A stretch of 64,000 nt of DNA from Prevotellaceae bacterium (GCA_015256945.1 JABZLB010000003.1:59276-123275), one strand, 5' to 3'. Numbered from the stretch's first letter, positions 34,373 through 44,326 are shown. Notes: generated from the letters alone by a model not told the origin. Numbers and translations: made by a program.

Positions 34373-36415
34373 TTAACGCACAACAACCTTGCGTCCCTTA
34401 TGGATATAGATACCCTTTTGCACAGGCTTGCTGATGCGTACGCCGTTAAGGGTATAGTAGCCCGTGCCGGTATCCAAAGCTGCTGATGGAGTAACGTGTG
34501 CGATACCTAATGCAGCATTGGCAGCCGTTGTGGTTATATTGTACCAGCCTCCGTTGGTAAAGGTCATATCTTGTGTCTGGTTTGTACCAATTCCGCTTTG
34601 CCCGTTGTTGAAGATAATGAACTTCGGGGCTGACGTTTTTGTGCCATAATAGCACCACTGCCAGATGTAACGGCCGTTCGCTGTGCGGCCTATGCAATAA
34701 ACATGCTTGTTATCGCCTGGCCACGTGGCATTGTCGTCGGGTGAGTAATTTGATGTTGTGGGTGTCCATACCCACGCATATACGCTGGTATCTGCGTCCC
34801 AGGAAGCAGGCGCTATAAAGTAGGCGTTCCAGGTATAGCCTGCAGGAGGAGTCTGGAAACTTACCTGTTCCGGGGCAGGAAAGGAGTATGTACGGGTTAC
34901 AATATTTGATACATGGCCTCCGATAAGCAGGCCTGCTTTCAGCGTTACCGTGCTGCCTTCAACGCGGTTGATGGCTATGCGCGTACCGCTTGCTGCCTGT
35001 TGGCTCAATGCTGTGGGTGCAGAGCCGTCGAGTGTATACACCAGACGTGCGCCCGCTGTGGCGGTTACGGCTGTTAACGTGGTGCTGAAACTCTGTGTAT
35101 AGCTGCCTGAAGGCTTGTCGATGAAAGCCGTTTCGGCCGAAGGCGACAGGTAATAGGCATAGTGATGACCACTTAATACCTTGATAAAACGGTTGCTGGC
35201 AGGTTCGCCGTAGCCGCTTCCTACAAGTACAAGCAGGTTTGCTTTCGTTCCGTTGACAATGCAGCCATAGTAGGATGTAGCACTGCGATAAGGAGTATAG
35301 TTACTGATATTAGTGACACCCGCGGCCTTGCGGACATCAATCATAGCCTTAATTTGGTCAGGATATGCCTTATAATGCTTGTAGAAAACACAGGGAGTAC
35401 CTGGCATTGCCAGCATATAAGCGTTGGCTGCAAGAGTGTCACGCGTGAGCGAACCGTTGCTTGAACCGTCAGGTCTCAGCTCAGTGTCGTGGTTTTCCAG
35501 GAAGGTAACGGCATAGCGGCGGTAAGTATTGTTATTGATTAGCGGCATATCACCGAAAGGATTAGCCTGTCCGAGCTTTGACCAGTTGCCACTGTTTGCC
35601 GCGTTATTTACCACATATTTGAACTGAAAATCGAAGGCAGCACTGCGCTTGCCGGTAGTATTGATCCAGTTGATGATAGTATTGGAGTTGTCCCAACATT
35701 CACCTACCGAGAAGTTTATGCCGGCAGCGTCGTTGTAATCGCCTACATGCGAGCCGTTAAACCCCTTGACCATATCGTAACGAAAGCCGATATAACCGAG
35801 GTCGTTCACCAGAAAGTGCTCGTAAGCCTTAACTATTCGTTGTACGTTGGCGCTTTTATGGTCGAGGTCGCGCATGCCCGAGAAGTCGTCTCCCTCATCA
35901 TTGTTGCGGCTTAGTGTGATGCCGTCAGTCAGTGCCTGTGCTGCCGTGGTGTAGCCTGCATTTTGGGCATCGTCGTTGGCAACGATGTCGTTAGTTTGCA
36001 ATTGGTATGTTTCAGAGCCGTAGGTTTCGCGTGGAAAAGCCCACCATCCGTTGGTTTGGTGATGGTTTATCACCACATCGGCAATGGCTCCTATGTTGTT
36101 TGTACGGAAGGTTTTGATGAGCGAGCGCAGCTCTTCAGCCGTACCGAAGCTCGAATTCTGGTTAAAAAAGTAGTAGGGATCGTAGCCCATTGAGAGGCTG
36201 CTGTTCGTTTTTCCACTCTGTGGCAGCCATACAAGCGAGAAGTAACCGTTAAAATCGGCTGCCTGTTTTTGCAGTTTTGTCCAGCGGGTATCCTTAAAAC
36301 TGTCCCAGTAAAAGGCCTGGAGCATAACCCCGTCATAGCTTGAGGGCCATCCTTGTGCCTGTGCAGCAAGAGGCATAGTGAGGGCAAGAAGAAGAGTTTT
36401 GACAATTTTTTTCAT
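34373..36415 (-). CDS. Secreted GH13 alpha-amylase with starch-binding module
   Basis: Endo-acting alpha-amylase; position at the end of the sus gene run suggests the role of SusG. The 680-residue product has a signal peptide (KIVKTLLLALTMPLAAQAQ) with no lipobox Cys. The catalytic residues are Asp214 (FRYDMVKG), Glu239 (VGECWD) and Asp310 (LENHDTE). After the barrel comes a chitobiase-like Ig domain (about 430-515), then a CBM26-like starch-binding module (about 525-625), and a C-terminal YYTLNGVRIS, GIYIHKGRKVVVR tail resembling a type IX sorting signal. So it is probably sent out by the Por system, unlike lipoprotein SusG. A hairpin terminator lies between susF and this gene. Confidence 0.93.
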   Translation of the reverse strand: MKKIVKTLLLALTMPLAAQAQGWPSSYDGVMLQAFYWDSFKDTRWTKLQKQAADFNGYFSLVWLPQSGKTNSSLSMGYDPYYFFNQNSSFGTAEELRSLIKTFRTNNIGAIADVVINHHQTNGWWAFPRETYGSETYQLQTNDIVANDDAQNAGYTTAAQALTDGITLSRNNDEGDDFSGMRDLDHKSANVQRIVKAYEHFLVNDLGYIGFRYDMVKGFNGSHVGDYNDAAGINFSVGECWDNSNTIINWINTTGKRSAAFDFQFKYVVNNAANSGNWSKLGQANPFGDMPLINNNTYRRYAVTFLENHDTELRPDGSSNGSLTRDTLAANAYMLAMPGTPCVFYKHYKAYPDQIKAMIDVRKAAGVTNISNYTPYRSATSYYGCIVNGTKANLLVLVGSGYGEPASNRFIKVLSGHHYAYYLSPSAETAFIDKPSGSYTQSFSTTLTAVTATAGARLVYTLDGSAPTALSQQAASGTRIAINRVEGSTVTLKAGLLIGGHVSNIVTRTYSFPAPEQVSFQTPPAGYTWNAYFIAPASWDADTSVYAWVWTPTTSNYSPDDNATWPGDNKHVYCIGRTANGRYIWQWCYYGTKTSAPKFIIFNNGQSGIGTNQTQDMTFTNGGWYNITTTAANAALGIAHVTPSAALDTGTGYYTLNGVRISKPVQKGIYIHKGRKVVVR

Positions 36416-36468
36416 ATCATGAAAGGTTTTAAATGATGGTTTGGGGTAAATTTTTCGAAGTGGTGAGA

Positions 36469-36506
36469 CAAAAGAGGCGACCCTCTGACGGGGGCCGCCT
36501 CTTTTG
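36469..36506. terminator. Terminator between susF and the amylase gene
   Basis: CAAAAGAGGCGACCC (36469-36483) pairs with GGGCCGCCTCTTTTG (36492-36506) with one mismatch. It can act on the minus strand after susF; no TAnnTTTG box lies between it and the amylase, so the amylase may depend on read-through. Confidence 0.8.
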
Positions 36507-36529
36507 TTTATCGGGAAAATATTTAATGT

Positions 36530-37978
36530 TTACTGATAGCTGCCCGTACCGTTGGTGAAGTTAATATGCACCTTCTGGCCAGTTAGAACGTTAACGCGTG
36601 ATTGATCGCCACCCTTTCCGCGATAGCTTAATCTACCGCCTGTGGTTACCATGAACTCGGTTTTCCACCAATCGTACGTGTCTAACTTGATACACATACG
36701 AAGCTCGCCGTTGGCAGCGATAGCAGGTGATATAAATTCGCCGTTATCAGTAGCAGGTATTGTGAAAGCGTTATGGCTGTCAATAGTCCAGTTATTCACC
36801 GGTGCCGTTGACCCCATCAGATATACTTCAGGCCAGAGAAAGCTTACCTTGCGTGCCGAACCGTTCACAACTACGAGCAGATACCAGCCAGCATTTGCAA
36901 CCTTAATATTGCCGCCGTTGTCGGTTATACCTGCACCGGCCTGGTCGTTAATGGTTGCCTGCGAACCGAAATCGTTGCTCCAGCCTGCCTGTGGTGCAAA
37001 TTTTATCTCTTCGTTAGCATGGAGATAAATAATTTTCCAGAAAGTATCGGTGGTGCTGTGTACAGGAACCAGAGGAACCCATGTGCCTCCCCAGCCGTAG
37101 TTACTGCCGGTAAGGAAAAGCTCCGGGTCGTTCATTGCAGTGATATTATAGGTTTTTTCGAGCAGGTTAAGCTCAATTTTATAATACTTTCCCGGGTGAG
37201 CCGTCTGGTTAATTTTGAAGGCATTTGCGACCTCATCGTTCTTTCCAACCACGAAAGAACCGCTCATGCCCTCAGCTCCGTTTGCAGCAACACCAATGAT
37301 ATTGCCATCGAAGAAAGTGGCTGTGCCTCTGTCGTAAGCTGATTGTGGTATAATTTTGAAAGTGTTTTCTGCTGCTATCGTATTGTCAGCATTCTTGGCA
37401 GAGGGGATGATAATGCTGATAACGGGATCGTCATACAGGTCACCGCCACCGTTTTGAAGTTCTAAAGACTTATCGGTTTTTGACCATGCGTTATTTGTTC
37501 CCATATAATAATAGTGGTCCTCAAGGACAGGAGAGTCAGGGGTAATCTTGGCTGTTGTGTTGCCTTCGTTCCTGATGCTCATGCCATTTACTGTGGTAAA
37601 GGCTTCAACATGCAATGCTACATCGCGTTGTTGTGGACGGCGTCCCCATAAATCGATGAAGGCTTCCTCGAGTTCAGACGCTTTAACCTTACCATCGGCA
37701 TAGGCTTTAATTTGCTTACTTTTTCTCTTGTCGGCATTGAAAAGTGTAACGGTGTAGACGTTTGTAGCAGGGTCTTCAACCTTCATTGTAGGAGCAAAGA
37801 GCTGCACAGAGTCGGTATTGAGTGTGGCAAAATTGATGGCAGGGGCTTCGGCAAGGGTCATATTGACGGTCTTTGCTGCCTCTTGTTCGTTGCCTTGAGG
37901 TGCTGCCCACTCTTCGTAGGTGTTGCCACAGCTGGCAAAGGCCAGCGCAAGGGCGATGAATAATATGCTTTTTTTCAT
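36530..37978 (-). CDS. susF: SusF-like outer-membrane starch-binding lipoprotein
   Basis: Surface lipoprotein that binds starch and assists SusCD. The 482-residue product is close to the 485 of Bacteroides thetaiotaomicron SusF. Signal peptide with lipobox FASC (Cys17). After an N-terminal Ig-like domain come repeated CBM-type domains: DHYYYMGTNNAWSKTDKSLEL (starting near residue 160), then PELFLTGSNYGWGG and PEVYLMGSTAPVNNW, three modules beginning with the same strand and a Trp. It is the last of four genes in the operon. Confidence 0.88.
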   Translation of the reverse strand: MKKSILFIALALAFASCGNTYEEWAAPQGNEQEAAKTVNMTLAEAPAINFATLNTDSVQLFAPTMKVEDPATNVYTVTLFNADKRKSKQIKAYADGKVKASELEEAFIDLWGRRPQQRDVALHVEAFTTVNGMSIRNEGNTTAKITPDSPVLEDHYYYMGTNNAWSKTDKSLELQNGGGDLYDDPVISIIIPSAKNADNTIAAENTFKIIPQSAYDRGTATFFDGNIIGVAANGAEGMSGSFVVGKNDEVANAFKINQTAHPGKYYKIELNLLEKTYNITAMNDPELFLTGSNYGWGGTWVPLVPVHSTTDTFWKIIYLHANEEIKFAPQAGWSNDFGSQATINDQAGAGITDNGGNIKVANAGWYLLVVVNGSARKVSFLWPEVYLMGSTAPVNNWTIDSHNAFTIPATDNGEFISPAIAANGELRMCIKLDTYDWWKTEFMVTTGGRLSYRGKGGDQSRVNVLTGQKVHINFTNGTGSYQ

Positions 37979-37996
37979 TGCTTTTTGTTTTTAGGA

Positions 37997-38026
37997 GGAG
38001 ACACGAAACAGGATAATCGTGTCTCC
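37997..38026. promoter_or_regulatory. Intercistronic hairpin, susE-susF
   Basis: GGAGACACGA (37997-38006) pairs perfectly with TCGTGTCTCC (38017-38026). No U-run on the minus strand, so it is more likely an mRNA-stability or processing element than a terminator. Confidence 0.7.
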
Positions 38027-38042
38027 GTAGTTTGCTTAATGA

Positions 38043-39239
38043 TTAATTATCAGCTGCAATAAAGTAGAACTGACCGGTAATATCGTTGAAGAAAACAGTA
38101 TATGTTCCTGCACTATACTTGTTTTTCCCGCCGATAGTGCTGGCCGTTCCGTATGGGAAGTCAGAGCCTCCCCAATAAACTGTACCGTCAGAGAATTTAA
38201 ACTCGCCGTCAGTATTGAAAGTAACTGTTGTCGTCCAGTTGTGGTTTTCAGCACCTGTAAAGGTTGAAACAGGGCTCATACCAGCCGACGTTACGTTCCA
38301 TGAATTGTAGTCGCCAGCCAGGAAAACAGCTGCGTGCTGCGTGGGAGTTCCGGTGTATGGCTCTATGGAAGCGGTTTCAGTCTTTGTGTCAACAGTGACG
38401 GTATAATAACCGGCGGTCTTGATAATAAGGTTACCGTCGCTGCTCTTGTCATATCTGCTGTTTCCGCTTACATTGGTAAACTTGCCGTAATCAATCTGCG
38501 TGTCCCATGAACCAGGGTTCTTAACAAGCTTGAACTGGCCGTCTGCAGGGAAGTAATCAGTATAGGAAATCTTTCCAGTACCTGTTTTACGATCGTATTC
38601 CTGCCCGTCAATCATATACAATGGCATCATAGAACTGCCTACATTTGCGGCTCCGTTGTTGTTCCAGGTACCGTTACCGATGCAGCTTCCTATCAGATAC
38701 CACTCGGCAGGAGCCGCATCTTTAAGCTCAACATAGTAAGGAGCAACATTGACGGTGATAGTATTTGAGAAGATGGTATCGCCTGCAAAAGCTGCTCGCA
38801 CGCGCACATACACCTTTTGTGTTGCAGGAACGGTGTTTGGAGCATAGTGGGTAATTTGTTCGAGTGCGGTGGCAATGTCGGCTGATAACAGCTCGGCCTT
38901 GGTTGTTGTATACTCCTGACTGAAGGTTTTATAATCGCCAACTGATTTTTTGTGTGCATCAACCTCGCCGTCTTGAATGTCTTTTGTCCATGTGTTGTTA
39001 GCAGAAATCTGCACCTGATAGGTTGCAACGGCCGGGAAACCGTAAGCTGGTTGCGACCAGGTGAAAGGCATACTGGTTGACGTTGCAAGGTCAACCAGCG
39101 ACGTTGCATAGGCTGGGGTATTCAGTACAAAGGTGTCAGGATGCTGAATAGTGGGGTTATGTTCCATGTCATCACTGCAAGCTGTAAAAACAACTGCACC
39201 GCAAGCCAGCAGCAATGCTGATTTTATGAAATTCTTCAT
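38043..39239 (-). CDS. susE: SusE-like outer-membrane starch-binding lipoprotein
   Basis: Surface lipoprotein with starch-binding modules. The 398-residue product (387 in the reference SusE) has signal peptide and lipobox FTAC with following SDDMEH, an acidic stretch like the Bacteroidetes lipoprotein export signal. Then an Ig/SusE domain (FVLNTPAYATSLVDLATS, PFTWSQPAYGFPAVATYQVQ) and two CBM modules starting at AEWYLIGSCIGNGTWNNNG and AAVFLAGDYNSWNV. Lies between susD and susF, each gap holding a perfect hairpin. Confidence 0.9.
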   Translation of the reverse strand: MKNFIKSALLLACGAVVFTACSDDMEHNPTIQHPDTFVLNTPAYATSLVDLATSTSMPFTWSQPAYGFPAVATYQVQISANNTWTKDIQDGEVDAHKKSVGDYKTFSQEYTTTKAELLSADIATALEQITHYAPNTVPATQKVYVRVRAAFAGDTIFSNTITVNVAPYYVELKDAAPAEWYLIGSCIGNGTWNNNGAANVGSSMMPLYMIDGQEYDRKTGTGKISYTDYFPADGQFKLVKNPGSWDTQIDYGKFTNVSGNSRYDKSSDGNLIIKTAGYYTVTVDTKTETASIEPYTGTPTQHAAVFLAGDYNSWNVTSAGMSPVSTFTGAENHNWTTTVTFNTDGEFKFSDGTVYWGGSDFPYGTASTIGGKNKYSAGTYTVFFNDITGQFYFIAADN

Positions 39240-39263
39240 ATTGTTTCTTTATTGATTGTGTTT

Positions 39264-39293
39264 GAAAGAACGGGTGGTTAAACCCGTTCTTTC
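39264..39293. promoter_or_regulatory. Intercistronic hairpin, susD-susE
   Basis: GAAAGAACGGG (39264-39274) pairs perfectly with CCCGTTCTTTC (39283-39293) around 8 nt. No U-run follows on the minus strand. It could protect the upstream susCD message and so lower susEF levels. Confidence 0.7.
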
Positions 39294-39317
39294 GGGTAGT
39301 ATAACATGTAAGATTTT

Positions 39318-40928
39318 TTAGTATCCAGGGTTCTGAACGAGTTCGCCTTTCACCTGATCGGCTGGTATTGCAAATACATTTTTCGTTGCCGGGAAATTGC
39401 GACCATTCTTGGCTCCGCCTTTATAGCTCCAGTTATAATTGTTGTTTCCCCCAAAGTATCCGAAGCGAATGAGGGTAGGCCTGCGCAATCCTTCGAAGTA
39501 AAACTCGCGACTCCATTCATCGCATATATCCTTAAGGGTATACCCTACCTTTGTAATGGCATGGGCACGAGAACGCAGTGCGTTGATGGCTGCCGTGCCG
39601 TCGGCAGTTGTTGTTCCACCATTTAGTCGTGCCGTAGCCTCTGCATAGATAAGGTTGGCTTCGGCAACGCGGAACAAGAAGAAGTCGGTGTCAGGATAGG
39701 TATCGTTGTGACCTTCGCTTCCATCGGTCTTAAAGTTGTTCCATTTTGCAACAGCAAAGCCATCAGTAAAATGTCCCATTGAACCCTCACCATTGTCGAT
39801 GGTACGCCCTATGCCATCAAAAATAGCGCGATCATCATTGGCAGCCGCTGGCATTTGGGTACACGAAACGTTAGGTGCGTCGTCATTTGGGAAGAATTTC
39901 TCAACTAACTCCTTGCGTGCACGGTTGCCACCCCAGGTTTGTCCTGTGCCATTTGTTGCGTGAGGACGTACTCCTGATACATCGGCGTGCATGTTACCAT
40001 CGAAGGTTGAAGCCATCAAGAAGCAGGTTCCTGCCCATGATGTAGTTTTAACACCATCCTGCGCGATGCGGAAAACACCTTCGTAAGCAGCACTTGTTTC
40101 ACCATTATCACCCATGAATAGCTTTTGGTAAGCACTCCATGGACCCGTAGCAGTGGTGTTAAGACGATAGTCGGATGTCATTACTTTTTTAGCATACTCA
40201 GCAGCTTTGGCCCACTGGGCTGTACCAGTATAAACTTCAGCATTCAGATAAAGGCGTGCAAGAAGCATCCATACGGCAGCCTTGTCGGCACGATAATATC
40301 CGGGATCTGTTGATTTTTTGGCTTTGGCCTGAGAAAGTTGCGGCTCAACTGCAAGAAGTTCACTTTCAATCCATGAATACATTTCGGCACGAGTCTTAAG
40401 CACTGGTTTGGTAAGTGATTCTGCAAATGGTACATTTCCGAAAGCATCCATAAGAAAATAGTATTCTAATGCACGCAGGAAGCGTACTTCTGCGGTCTTA
40501 GTAGCATCTACATCTCCACATACATTGATATATTGGTTACAATATGAAATGCCAGTGGTAAGGCGTGCAAAGAATCCGTTTAACATAGGATGGCTGGCAT
40601 CGTATGTGTTATAACAGAACTGCCTGATGCCATTATCGCCCCAATGGCATATTGCTTCGTCGGTGGTTAGCTCATTGGAATTCCAAAGCTGACGGATGAA
40701 ACCGGAGGTACCTCCGTCCAGACCGTCAACGTCACACTCGCCATCACCAGTACTGTTTCCGGCTATGGCTAAGTTGGCGTAGCACTTATTGAACAGACCA
40801 ACAGGGTCGACCTGTGTGTTCATATTGGGGTTGATGGGTGTGACATTAAGGTCGCCCGTGCATGATGTCAGCCCTAAAGAGAGGACAATGACAGTAGCAG
40901 AAAACAGACTTTTAATATTTTTATTCAT
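39318..40928 (-). CDS. susD: SusD-like starch-binding lipoprotein
   Basis: Outer-leaflet lipoprotein that forms the lid of the SusC transporter and binds starch helices. The 536-residue product has a signal peptide with lipobox LTSC (Cys23), LNVTPINPNMNTQVD, TPR-like helices (AEVRFLRALEYYFLMDAFGNVPFAES, RAEMYSWIESELLAVEPQL, AVWMLLARLYLNAEVY) and the C-terminal RSRAHAITKVGY and EWSREFYFEGLRRPTLIRFG segments typical of RagB/SusD proteins. It follows susC by 20 bases. Confidence 0.95.
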   Translation of the reverse strand: MNKNIKSLFSATVIVLSLGLTSCTGDLNVTPINPNMNTQVDPVGLFNKCYANLAIAGNSTGDGECDVDGLDGGTSGFIRQLWNSNELTTDEAICHWGDNGIRQFCYNTYDASHPMLNGFFARLTTGISYCNQYINVCGDVDATKTAEVRFLRALEYYFLMDAFGNVPFAESLTKPVLKTRAEMYSWIESELLAVEPQLSQAKAKKSTDPGYYRADKAAVWMLLARLYLNAEVYTGTAQWAKAAEYAKKVMTSDYRLNTTATGPWSAYQKLFMGDNGETSAAYEGVFRIAQDGVKTTSWAGTCFLMASTFDGNMHADVSGVRPHATNGTGQTWGGNRARKELVEKFFPNDDAPNVSCTQMPAAANDDRAIFDGIGRTIDNGEGSMGHFTDGFAVAKWNNFKTDGSEGHNDTYPDTDFFLFRVAEANLIYAEATARLNGGTTTADGTAAINALRSRAHAITKVGYTLKDICDEWSREFYFEGLRRPTLIRFGYFGGNNNYNWSYKGGAKNGRNFPATKNVFAIPADQVKGELVQNPGY

Positions 40929-40948
40929 GATTTAATGTACTCTTAAAG

Positions 40949-43900
40949 TTAGAAGTTCAGGTTTAGACCTACGATAACGGAGAATGGACGCGGATAGATA
41001 TTATTGTCGTATCCGTTGAAGATTTCAGGATCGAGCCCTTTATATTTGGATATTGTGAGCACGTTAGATGCGGTGGCGTAAAGACGTCCGCCAATACCAT
41101 TCCAGGTTGCATTCTTAAACAGCTTGTCGAAACTGTAACCTACGGTGATGTTATCAAGTTTGAGGAAAGAGGCATTGTGTACCCATTTGTCGGATAATTG
41201 AGCTGAAAGGTCATCAGTCTGCCATCCTTCGGCAACCGCTTTTGCCGTTTTGTTTGTGAGGGCATTGGTTGAAGAGAACAGTGCATTGGGGCTGACGTTA
41301 CGGAAACCTAGGCCTACACCATCAAACACATAGTTGCCTAAGTTTGCACGTAATGCAAATCCGAAATCCCAGTTATTATGCTCGAGGCGTGACGCGAGGC
41401 CCATGGTAACGGGAGGTGCTGGCGATTTATAGAAGTAACGGTCGGCATTTGTTATCTGTCCGTCGCCGTTACGGTCAACAACAGCATTCTCAATGGCACG
41501 GCCATTACGATCGTATGCCTGCTGGAAAACCCAGAAAGAGTTCATAGGATGGCCTACCTGGTTGTATTCAAGATACTTGTCTAAGCCAAGAGATACGATG
41601 GTATTTGCAACGGGATTGCCGTTATTGCTTGCACCATTAAGGTCAGTAATTTCGTTGTGGTTGAAAGTAAAGTTATAATCGAGAGTCCAATACCATCCAC
41701 GACTCTGTATTACTTTCCAGCTGACAGCAGCCTCCAAACCTGTATTTTTCATTGAACCGATGTTCTGCCAAGCCTGATTTCGGAATGCCGAAAGAGCCTC
41801 TGTTGGCGCATAATTAAGCAAATCGGAAGTCTTACGATAGTACCAGTCGAGGGTTCCACTGAGGCGCTGGTTGTTTATTCCCCAGTCTAATCCTATATTA
41901 TAAGTGGTGGTAGTTTCCCACTTTAATTTTGGAGTGTAGTTGTCAGGACGATATAATATACCGTCGCCGTCGGCAGGATAGAAAGCTCCTGTGCCTGTAT
42001 TGCGGGTGTAAGTAGGAATCCAGGCATAGTCGTTATTGACATCCTGCTGACCCGTCTTACCCCATCCGAGACGTAATTTGAGGTCAGAAAGCCACTTCAT
42101 ATTTTTGAAAGCATTCTCATCTTTCACTCTCCAGGCGAAGGCTAAAGATGGGAAGATAGCCCAGTGATCTTTGAAACGGGACGAACCATCATCGCGAACG
42201 GTTGCTGTAAGATAGTAGCGTTCCATGATGTTCCAGTTGGCACGGCCGAAGAAAGAAACAAGGAAGTTCTCAGACTTTGTAGCATAAATAGAGGGAGAAT
42301 AATACTGTCCTGACAGGTTTCCTGATGCACCTGTCGGATTTCCAAGGTTGTCAACATAAGCTCCTGTTTTGGTATTATTGGCACCATAGAAGCCCCAGTA
42401 GTTATTATTCTTGCTGTTCCAGAAGTGCTGATACTCATAACCTAACATGATGTCAAAGTGATTTTTGGCAGCATCATTGAAATCATGGTAATACTGTGCA
42501 TAAGTACTCAACGATAAGTTGCGCTTCAGAATTGATTCGTAACCGTGTTTCCCATAGTAGGAATCGACGTTACTTTGATAAGCTGGCGTTAGATCGGTAG
42601 TTTGTTTACCTTTGGCAATATCGGCACCAAGGGTGGCATGCAAACGTAAATCTTCAAAACCGTGCACTTTATAATCAAAGTCGGCACTTCCAATAAACTC
42701 ACGACTGTTGGCAATATCTTTCTTTTCGTTCAGAAGAGCTAATGGGTTTGCCGTTGCCAGTTCGTTATAAGTGTATGGCCAATTGGTATCACTGTAATTA
42801 CCAGCCTTGGGCCATGTGAAGTAGCCATTGAAGTTTTTGAGAGTCTGATCTGCGTAATAGCCGAACGATTTGTTGCCTTGTGCATCGATAGTCTTTACAG
42901 TATGAAAACGTGATGTATAGGCGTAGGGGCTCTGGGTTGGGTCCATATTGACAGCTGCTCCTACTGCACCACCTTCGGCAAAACGGCTGTGAGCGTACAT
43001 ACCTTTTGCATTGAGGTTAATGTTTAAGTGGTTATCGAGGAGCGAAGGACTCAGATTAAGCGATGCAGTAACACGCTTAAAGTCGGATGTTTTCAAAATA
43101 CCTTGCTGGTCAGTATACCCTACTGATACACGATAAGGCAGCGTATTGCCAACAGCTCCTGATACAGTTACGCCGTGGTCCTGACTGAGAGCTGTACGGT
43201 AAATCAGGTCTTGCCAGTTTGTGTTGGCTGTACCCAGCGCACTGTATGCGGTTGAATTTTCTCCCCATTTATCTTTAACGAGGGCACGGAAGCCATCTCC
43301 ATCAAGTACGTCGACGGTATTTTTCTTCATACTTACCGTCATGCTACCGTTATAAGAAACCTTTACTCCACCTTTGTGTCCTTTCTTAGTGGTGATAATA
43401 ATAACACCATTCGAACCGCGACTACCGTATATGGCCGTTGCCGATGCGTCCTTTAATACATTGAAACTTTCAATGTCTTGTGGGTTAATTGTGGAGAGAA
43501 TGTTAGCTACTCCTTTCACGCCCGTGTTGTCAATAGGCACGTTATCGATGACGATTAAAGGGTCGTTGCTGGCATTCAGCGACGAGCCTCCACGTATTCT
43601 AATATTAGATTTGCCACCGGGTGTACCGCCTTCACTGGTAATATTAACGCCAGCTACCTTACCTGCAAGCATGTCTTGTGGATTCACCACAACACCTTTG
43701 TTCTTGGAATCGGGCTTAAGAGCTGCCACAGAACCTGTTAAGTCTGACTTCTTGGCAATACCGTAACCGATAACTACCACTTCGTTGAGTGACTTTTCAT
43801 TACCTTCTTTTAGTATTACACTCATGTTGGGCGTAACCGTTCCTTTATAACTAGCATAGCCAATGTAGTCAATTGTTACCGTTGCACCACTGTTTGCGTT

Positions 43901-44104
43901 CAGGGTAAAGTTCCCATCGACGTCGGTTACTGCGCCTCCGTGTTGTCCCTGTACGCGTACAGTTGCTCCCGTTATGGGTTCACCAGTAGCATCTGCTACA
44001 TGTCCTTTCACAACTATTTGCTGTGCAAGAACCGTAGCCGACAACGCCATTCCACACAAAAGTGTAAAGGCTCTGCGAGGCATTGTAATGATTACCTGCT
44101 TCAT
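40949..44104 (-). CDS. susC: SusC-like TonB-dependent transporter
   Basis: Outer-membrane importer of maltooligosaccharides, powered by TonB. The 1051-residue product has a signal peptide, a carboxypeptidase-regulatory-like domain (about 30-105, GHVADATGEPITGATVRVQG), the TonB-box region LNEVVVIGYG, a plug with IRIRGGSSLNASNDPLIVID and FNVLKDASATAIYGSRGSNG, and a barrel ending in Phe (VGLNLNF), as outer-membrane proteins should. First gene of susCDEF-amylase; a promoter with both boxes lies at 44252-44281, with a LacI-type operator further upstream. Confidence 0.96.
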   Translation of the reverse strand: MKQVIITMPRRAFTLLCGMALSATVLAQQIVVKGHVADATGEPITGATVRVQGQHGGAVTDVDGNFTLNANSGATVTIDYIGYASYKGTVTPNMSVILKEGNEKSLNEVVVIGYGIAKKSDLTGSVAALKPDSKNKGVVVNPQDMLAGKVAGVNITSEGGTPGGKSNIRIRGGSSLNASNDPLIVIDNVPIDNTGVKGVANILSTINPQDIESFNVLKDASATAIYGSRGSNGVIIITTKKGHKGGVKVSYNGSMTVSMKKNTVDVLDGDGFRALVKDKWGENSTAYSALGTANTNWQDLIYRTALSQDHGVTVSGAVGNTLPYRVSVGYTDQQGILKTSDFKRVTASLNLSPSLLDNHLNINLNAKGMYAHSRFAEGGAVGAAVNMDPTQSPYAYTSRFHTVKTIDAQGNKSFGYYADQTLKNFNGYFTWPKAGNYSDTNWPYTYNELATANPLALLNEKKDIANSREFIGSADFDYKVHGFEDLRLHATLGADIAKGKQTTDLTPAYQSNVDSYYGKHGYESILKRNLSLSTYAQYYHDFNDAAKNHFDIMLGYEYQHFWNSKNNNYWGFYGANNTKTGAYVDNLGNPTGASGNLSGQYYSPSIYATKSENFLVSFFGRANWNIMERYYLTATVRDDGSSRFKDHWAIFPSLAFAWRVKDENAFKNMKWLSDLKLRLGWGKTGQQDVNNDYAWIPTYTRNTGTGAFYPADGDGILYRPDNYTPKLKWETTTTYNIGLDWGINNQRLSGTLDWYYRKTSDLLNYAPTEALSAFRNQAWQNIGSMKNTGLEAAVSWKVIQSRGWYWTLDYNFTFNHNEITDLNGASNNGNPVANTIVSLGLDKYLEYNQVGHPMNSFWVFQQAYDRNGRAIENAVVDRNGDGQITNADRYFYKSPAPPVTMGLASRLEHNNWDFGFALRANLGNYVFDGVGLGFRNVSPNALFSSTNALTNKTAKAVAEGWQTDDLSAQLSDKWVHNASFLKLDNITVGYSFDKLFKNATWNGIGGRLYATASNVLTISKYKGLDPEIFNGYDNNIYPRPFSVIVGLNLNF

Positions 44105-44251
44105 TTTTTCTTGATTTTTAAGTTTTACTTGTTTATAATTATTTGTTTCACTTATATTCGTGCAAAACGATTAATAAATCGTCTTCTTGTCATTATATCT
44201 CAAAGAGTTGTATTGCTTGAAAAAATATAGTCTTAGGTATGATGTTCGTTG

Positions 44252-44281
44252 CAAATTTATGTGTAATTTAGATACGTCAAA
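44252..44281 (-). promoter_or_regulatory. susC operon promoter
   Basis: On the minus strand TTTG (44281-44278), 18 bases, then TAAATTTG (44259-44252). Both boxes match the Bacteroidetes consensus. Confidence 0.75.
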
Positions 44282-44314
44282 CTTTTTTTAAACATAAATC
44301 GTTTATTCTGTAAC

Positions 44315-44326
44315 GCAAACGTTTGC
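44315..44326. promoter_or_regulatory. LacI-type operator, susC side
   Basis: GCAAACGTTTGC is a perfect 12-bp palindrome with the central CG step that LacI-family hinge helices open. Its centre is 61.5 bases upstream of the susC -7 box and 63.5 bases upstream of the regulator's own -7 box. Confidence 0.8.
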
